A DNA stretch of 8,340 nt from JBDLSO01 sp039799445 (GTDB lineage: Bacteria > Patescibacteriota > Minisyncoccia > Phycocordibacterales > UBA5272), in NCBI GenBank assembly GCA_039799445.1, contig JBDLSO010000027.1, positions 1 through 8,340 on the forward strand, in the 5' to 3' direction. The notes beneath the pieces are model-generated. The model saw only the letters and a list, made by a program, of their open reading frames with translations, made no database searches and was not told the DNA's origin. Positions 4,565-8,340 of the stretch are shown here, in pieces. The position numbers and the translations under genes were made by a program. Each line of letters opens with the position of its first letter. The stretch's first letter is position 1.

Positions 4565-7018
4565 TTAAATTTCGGATAAAACTTCTTCTATCTTCTTCTC
4601 CATTATTTCAATAAGTTTCTTATTAGATTCAATAATTTTTTCTTGATCTTCTATAACCTCCAATAATTTATTTTGAACTTCAATACTAGGTAGCGGAATC
4701 TTTATTTTTGAATATTCGGATATCCAATATCTTTTATGAGTTTCATGATTTAAATTAATATCTTGCATTGCATAAAAAATAAATTTTGCAGTTATTTTAT
4801 CTTTATCTGGATGCAAGATTTTCATAGCTGAAGATTTAACCTTAAATGGAAAATCTACATATTTGATGGCAGTTGTAAAATCATCAAATATAATCACGGG
4901 TAATTTTTCTTTTGGAAAAATACCATGGTCTTCATTTGTTCTCCCTAATATAAATGTTTGACCCGCTGTAAGTACGGGTGTATTATATTTATCATCATAG
5001 TCAACAGAATCAACAATGTACTTTGTTGGCTGTTCATACTCTAACAATTCTCCTAATTCAACCATATCGACATTCTCTAACTTTCTAAGTGACTGACCAA
5101 AATATCGTCTCTCTCTCTCTAGATTTTCGATAACTTGTTTTGCTCCTTCAATTGCTTTTTGTTTAACCTCAATTTGCTCAACAATTTCTTTTTGCACATG
5201 AAGAGGAGGAAGTGGGATTTTAATTTTTGCTATTTGAGAAGAAGATATATGTTTGACTGTAACAGCATAAGTATCAGCATGAATTAAATCTAGTTCTTTT
5301 TGAATAAGATAATAAATATATTTTTGTTCAACATTTTTGAAATTTTGCAATCTACAAACTCGTTGATTCAATAAAGCCTTTCCGTGATTCCAGATAGTAG
5401 CTTTAAAATCACCGTCCATACCTATTAACAAATCACCATTTTCAACTAAATATTTATCATCAAATTCTCCATTGTAATATGTCTCAGAAAAACCAGAATT
5501 TACATCTCTTATTCTTATAACTGGAAGTCCTATTTTTTGATCATTAAATAAGTTTGCTTTAAAAGCATATCCATTGAAAACATCACAAACTTCTCCTAAA
5601 TCAACCAGTGGCCATTTTTGGTTAATGCTAATTTTTTCATTTCTATATCTATCTGCAGAAAGATTGTAGTCGCCAGTCTCAGAAATCTTTTCTTTTGAAA
5701 CAATAAATCCTTTTCCTGATCCATTAATAAATGATTCGATGGTTTCTTTATTTTGATCTGTTCGAACATATTCTCTAAATCCTTTCAAGATAACTCCGGC
5801 ATCTCCAAGATCGTCTTTTTCAATTTTTCGTCTCTGTGCACCAAGGTCGTATCCATCGCTTGTTACTTTTATAAACAATAGATCTTTTGTTTTCTTCGCT
5901 ACTTCATTATCGAAAAATAGAATACTAGTCTTTACCCCTGAATATGGATTGAATACTCCCGCTGGAAGTGAGACAACGACAAATAATCCTTCATTTATGA
6001 GATTCTTGCGAAGCTCTTTGTATGCTTTTCCTGATTGAAAGATGATACCCTCTGGAACGATAATGCCTGCTCGTCCTTTTGGTTTGAGGTGATTCATTAT
6101 GTAATCCACAAAGAGAACCTCAGCACGATTGGCTTGAACACTAAATTTGTTATGAGGTTTGATACCTCCTTTTGGAGACATAAATGGAGGGTTTGCTAAA
6201 ATCAGATCAAACTTATCATTCCAACGATCTTCACTTGCAAGCGTGTTGTAATTGTATATTTTTGGAGTGGTAAACTTGTGCAAATACATGTTTACCTGTG
6301 ACATGCGGACCATGGTCGGATCGACATCGTATCCCTCAAAGTTATTTACAAGCCTTCTGCGTTCATCTGCTGTAAGCTGTCTCATTTTTCCAGTTTCAGG
6401 ATCAACCCCTTCATTTTGTCTTTTGATATAGTTGTATGCACTAATCAAAAATCCACCAGTGCCACAAGCAGGGTCTAGAATACTATCGTCTTTGGTTGGT
6501 CCAAGAACATCAACAATAAAATCAATAATATGGCGAGGTGTACGGAATTGTCCCGCATCACCTTGTGACGACATGATTGAAAGAAGATACTCATACGCAT
6601 TTCCAAGTTCTTCTGAATGAGTGTAATCAAAGTATGAAATTTCTTTGAGGAAAAGTCCGAGAACTTCTGGGTCTCGATATGGCAAAAATGCTTGTTTAAA
6701 AATATCTCTAAAAAGCTGTGGTAGTTGCTTTGCTTCTGAAAATTTCATCAATGCTTCAGAATATACATTCATTCGCCACTGATTTCCTTTATTTCCACCC
6801 TCCTCACCCATAACATAAGACCATCGATATTTCTCTAAATCACCAGTAAAGAAAGATGGATCACCACCAGCTTTGATAGCTTGTTGATCCATGTCGTCCA
6901 TGAATTTGTAAATGAGAGCATTGGTAATTTGCTCCACTTGAGACATCGGATTTGGAACAACACCAACAAGAATTTGTCTGGCAGCGTCTATATGTTTTTT
7001 TGTGTCTTGTGTAAGCAT
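4565..7018 (-). CDS. type I restriction-modification fused methylase-specificity protein (HsdM-HsdS)
   Basis: At 817 residues this joins two type I subunits normally made separately. Residues 1-465 are HsdM: an N-terminal helical domain, QFRTPRHI (157-164), the SAM-binding motif I DPACGTGGF (182-190) and the catalytic NPPF (276-279) of N6-adenine methylases. Residues from about 468 are HsdS. The first target-recognition domain (468-600) ends in KIPLPPLHVQKEIVEQIE and a coiled-coil spacer to about 640. The second domain (650-775) ends in KIPLPSIEVQ and another helix to the C-terminus. Two different recognition domains imply an asymmetric bipartite target. The fusion methylates host DNA and should guide HsdR to unmodified DNA. 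It starts 2 bases after the 221-residue gene and stops 3 bases before AIPR. GC is mosaic: about 48% in a counted methylase line (6301-6360) but 20% in the C-terminal end (4621-4680), suggesting exchange of the specificity half. No Shine-Dalgarno site is seen at the ATG. Confidence 0.93.
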   Translation of the reverse strand: MLTQDTKKHIDAARQILVGVVPNPMSQVEQITNALIYKFMDDMDQQAIKAGGDPSFFTGDLEKYRWSYVMGEEGGNKGNQWRMNVYSEALMKFSEAKQLPQLFRDIFKQAFLPYRDPEVLGLFLKEISYFDYTHSEELGNAYEYLLSIMSSQGDAGQFRTPRHIIDFIVDVLGPTKDDSILDPACGTGGFLISAYNYIKRQNEGVDPETGKMRQLTADERRRLVNNFEGYDVDPTMVRMSQVNMYLHKFTTPKIYNYNTLASEDRWNDKFDLILANPPFMSPKGGIKPHNKFSVQANRAEVLFVDYIMNHLKPKGRAGIIVPEGIIFQSGKAYKELRKNLINEGLFVVVSLPAGVFNPYSGVKTSILFFDNEVAKKTKDLLFIKVTSDGYDLGAQRRKIEKDDLGDAGVILKGFREYVRTDQNKETIESFINGSGKGFIVSKEKISETGDYNLSADRYRNEKISINQKWPLVDLGEVCDVFNGYAFKANLFNDQKIGLPVIRIRDVNSGFSETYYNGEFDDKYLVENGDLLIGMDGDFKATIWNHGKALLNQRVCRLQNFKNVEQKYIYYLIQKELDLIHADTYAVTVKHISSSQIAKIKIPLPPLHVQKEIVEQIEVKQKAIEGAKQVIENLERERRYFGQSLRKLENVDMVELGELLEYEQPTKYIVDSVDYDDKYNTPVLTAGQTFILGRTNEDHGIFPKEKLPVIIFDDFTTAIKYVDFPFKVKSSAMKILHPDKDKITAKFIFYAMQDINLNHETHKRYWISEYSKIKIPLPSIEVQNKLLEVIEDQEKIIESNKKLIEIMEKKIEEVLSEI

Positions 7019-7020
7019 AA

Positions 7021-7686
7021 TTAATTTGATATATATTTAATAAATTCTCTACCAGTATTTGTAAAATCATAATCATGATAGTTTGTTCCACCTAGACGAG
7101 GAATATTATATGTTCTCAATATCCCAACACTGATTAAATCTGTTTCGGCATCTGCCCAAATTTCGCGGACATTTGAGCCAGGTTCCAATTTATACTTTTC
7201 TGGATTACTGCTTGAATCACTTACCAAGTATTCTAAAAATAATTCTGAAAGATTTTTCCCTCTAACTTCTGGAATATCTTTAAGTAATTTTAGTAACTCT
7301 AATCCTTTATAGCTTATGATTGAAAGAAAATTTGTCATTCGTTCAATCTCGAACTGTTCAAAATCTTTTGATTGTGAGTACCCAATAAATATACTTTTAA
7401 TTATCAATCTTTTTGTTTCGTTACGCTCCAAAATGTATTTTTCAAAAGAATAAACAAAAGTATCTTGGAAGTTTTCAGATGATAAAATCTGTTCATAAAA
7501 TACATTTGGATTATCGCGAACCATTTCAACCCATTCTAAAACTCTTTGTTCTCTCAATTTTAAACCAGCTCCATATAAGGCCTTGCTTAAATTCCATGCA
7601 ATACTTAATCCAGGAATTATTGATGCGATATTATCTGCAATAACTATCGCAGAGTCTTTTAAAATTTGCCCGTCTTTCTCATTCAT
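7021..7686 (-). CDS. unrecognised 221-residue protein inside the type I operon
   Basis: I do not recognise this family. Residues 12-42 are hydrophobic to amphipathic (IVIADNIASIIPGLSIAWNL within it) and could associate with membrane or pack as a helix hairpin. The middle (45-140) is predicted all-helical, with many charged residues and few glycines. The end (about 175-220) has the look of a winged helix, DLISVGILRTYN followed by YDFTNTGREFIKYI, a common final helix-wing pattern. The general layout (hydrophobic N-terminal helix, helical body, small C-terminal domain) loosely recalls Abi-alpha/DUF4393-like proteins, but I see no defining motif. It lies between hsdR and hsdM-hsdS with 2-base gaps on both sides, so it is made with the restriction system and could regulate it or act as an extra effector. 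It is very AT-rich (about 25% GC in one counted line) compared with hsdR. Confidence 0.8.
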   Translation of the reverse strand: MNEKDGQILKDSAIVIADNIASIIPGLSIAWNLSKALYGAGLKLREQRVLEWVEMVRDNPNVFYEQILSSENFQDTFVYSFEKYILERNETKRLIIKSIFIGYSQSKDFEQFEIERMTNFLSIISYKGLELLKLLKDIPEVRGKNLSELFLEYLVSDSSSNPEKYKLEPGSNVREIWADAETDLISVGILRTYNIPRLGGTNYHDYDFTNTGREFIKYISN

Positions 7687-7688
7687 AA

Positions 7689-8340
7689 CTAATTCATAAA
7701 TGTGTTAAGTGATACATAATCTTTAATGTACCGAGGAATAATTTCTTTGTAGCCATTACAAGAATCCCATTCTTCAAAGGTAAGTGAAGGTGTATGGTTT
7801 AGTTGTCCATAAGCTTTTTTATCAACAATATCTCTGATTTCTTGGTCAGATATGTATGTTTTAAAGAAATGCTTAGCTTCATAAAAATGTTCATGGTCTA
7901 CAGAATGAAGCTCTACGAACTTGTCCCACTCAGCATCAAGCATTTCGTTCTTACTTTCAAAACTATCTTTTTCTCCAAATGCAATCTGCAAAAATTCTCG
8001 AATACTGATTCTTCGATCTACATTGAAAACCTTTCTAATTTTCTCAAGGTTCAAGAAATGAGCAGGCTTGTCGAAGATATGTTTTTTTGTATACTCTTCT
8101 GCTTCAATTATATCGCCGTTCTTCCAGAGGTTAACGAGCACTTCGCTTCCAAGAATATCTTCTTCCACAGCTCTACGAAAGCCTTCACGGTCAATACGCA
8201 TACCGTCAGAACCAACTTCGGTGTGAGATACGGAAACTATTTTATCGTCAGACTGTAGATCTATTGGACCTTTGAATACTTTCTCTCCATTTTCATCGAC
8301 GAACTCTCCTTGAGTAGATTCAACTGGATCAGTACTTGGA
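7689..8340 (-). CDS. hsdR: type I restriction endonuclease subunit R, C-terminal part
   Basis: The frame is open from the right window edge to TAG at 7689-7691, giving 216 residues of C-terminus. An internal ATG at 8199-8201 is not the start: the codons upstream of it continue without a stop and read as protein (FVDENGEKVFKGPI, then DDKIVSVSHTEVGSDG). The later part has DREGFRRAVEEDILGSE, an all-helical region, then SLTFEEWDSCNGYKEIIPRY near the end. This resembles the C-terminal domain of EcoEI-type HsdR, which contacts the methylase; the nuclease and helicase domains would lie outside the window. HsdR translocates and cuts DNA lacking the cognate methylation. Gene order R first, followed by the unknown gene and the M-S fusion, supports the call. 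A counted line near the edge has about 50% GC, closer to the methylase half than to its immediate neighbour. Confidence 0.82.
   Translation of the reverse strand, partial: PSTDPVESTQGEFVDENGEKVFKGPIDLQSDDKIVSVSHTEVGSDGMRIDREGFRRAVEEDILGSEVLVNLWKNGDIIEAEEYTKKHIFDKPAHFLNLEKIRKVFNVDRRISIREFLQIAFGEKDSFESKNEMLDAEWDKFVELHSVDHEHFYEAKHFFKTYISDQEIRDIVDKKAYGQLNHTPSLTFEEWDSCNGYKEIIPRYIKDYVSLNTFMN

Noticed and set aside
6432..6620. Plus-strand open frame antisense to the methylase
   Set aside because: It lies opposite the SAM-binding motif region, whose coding sense is certain.
6861..7091. Minus-strand frame bridging the unknown gene and hsdM
   Set aside because: It overlaps both real genes out of frame, and its composition is unlike a protein.
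7689..8201. A separate 170-residue gene starting at the ATG at 8199-8201
   Set aside because: The frame continues open to the window edge with protein-like sequence, so this ATG is internal to hsdR.
7413..8258. Plus-strand open frames antisense to the unknown gene and hsdR
   Set aside because: They oppose well-formed minus-strand genes in a tight operon and have low-complexity, Phe/Ile/Leu-rich translations.
1..8340. CRISPR array, tRNA or rRNA genes, alternative genetic code
   Set aside because: No regularly spaced repeats, cloverleaf or rRNA sequence was seen, and no long gene needs TGA as a sense codon.

Overview
The window looks like a bacterial chromosome segment with an accessory defence island. 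Low-to-moderate GC, leaderless-looking promoters, weak or absent Shine-Dalgarno sites, a short UppP and a RhuM-Fic fusion would fit a Patescibacteria (candidate phyla radiation) genome. This is inference: no rRNA or marker protein is present to prove it. All genes end in TAA or TAG and no long gene is broken by TGA, so there is no sign of TGA reassignment.

Left part (1-1065). An unrecognised gene starts at 100 and leaves the window on the minus strand. Divergent from it is uppP (undecaprenyl-diphosphate phosphatase, cell-wall lipid carrier recycling). Its -10 box lies 7 bases before the ATG, so its mRNA is probably leaderless. uppP converges with a RhuM-Fic/Doc protein gene (1066-2070, minus), and a perfect 28-base palindrome sits between the two stop codons.

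Middle (2071-2806). This is a 736-base AT-rich region without a long gene. It holds the probable leaderless promoter of rhuM-fic, a two-to-three-copy tandem repeat of about 21 bases, a 33-codon reading frame built on a hexanucleotide repeat (minus), a 41-codon reading frame (plus) and three related GTGGGTG-like words. It looks like a junction or scar between the housekeeping genes and the defence operon.

Right part (2807-8340). A tightly packed minus-strand operon is read hsdR (3' end only) > unknown 221-residue gene > fused hsdM-hsdS > AIPR-family gene, with gaps of 2, 2 and 3 bases. The HsdM-S fusion should methylate adenines at a bipartite site set by two target-recognition domains, and HsdR should cut unmodified DNA. 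The AIPR protein carries an apparent Mrr-like nuclease motif (GDGGLD...QSK) ahead of an abortive-infection phage-resistance domain. The unknown gene between R and M is the best candidate for an undescribed component. Base composition is mosaic: hand-counted lines in hsdR and the methylase are about 48-50% GC, while the unknown gene, the specificity half and AIPR are about 20-28%. This suggests assembly from different sources.
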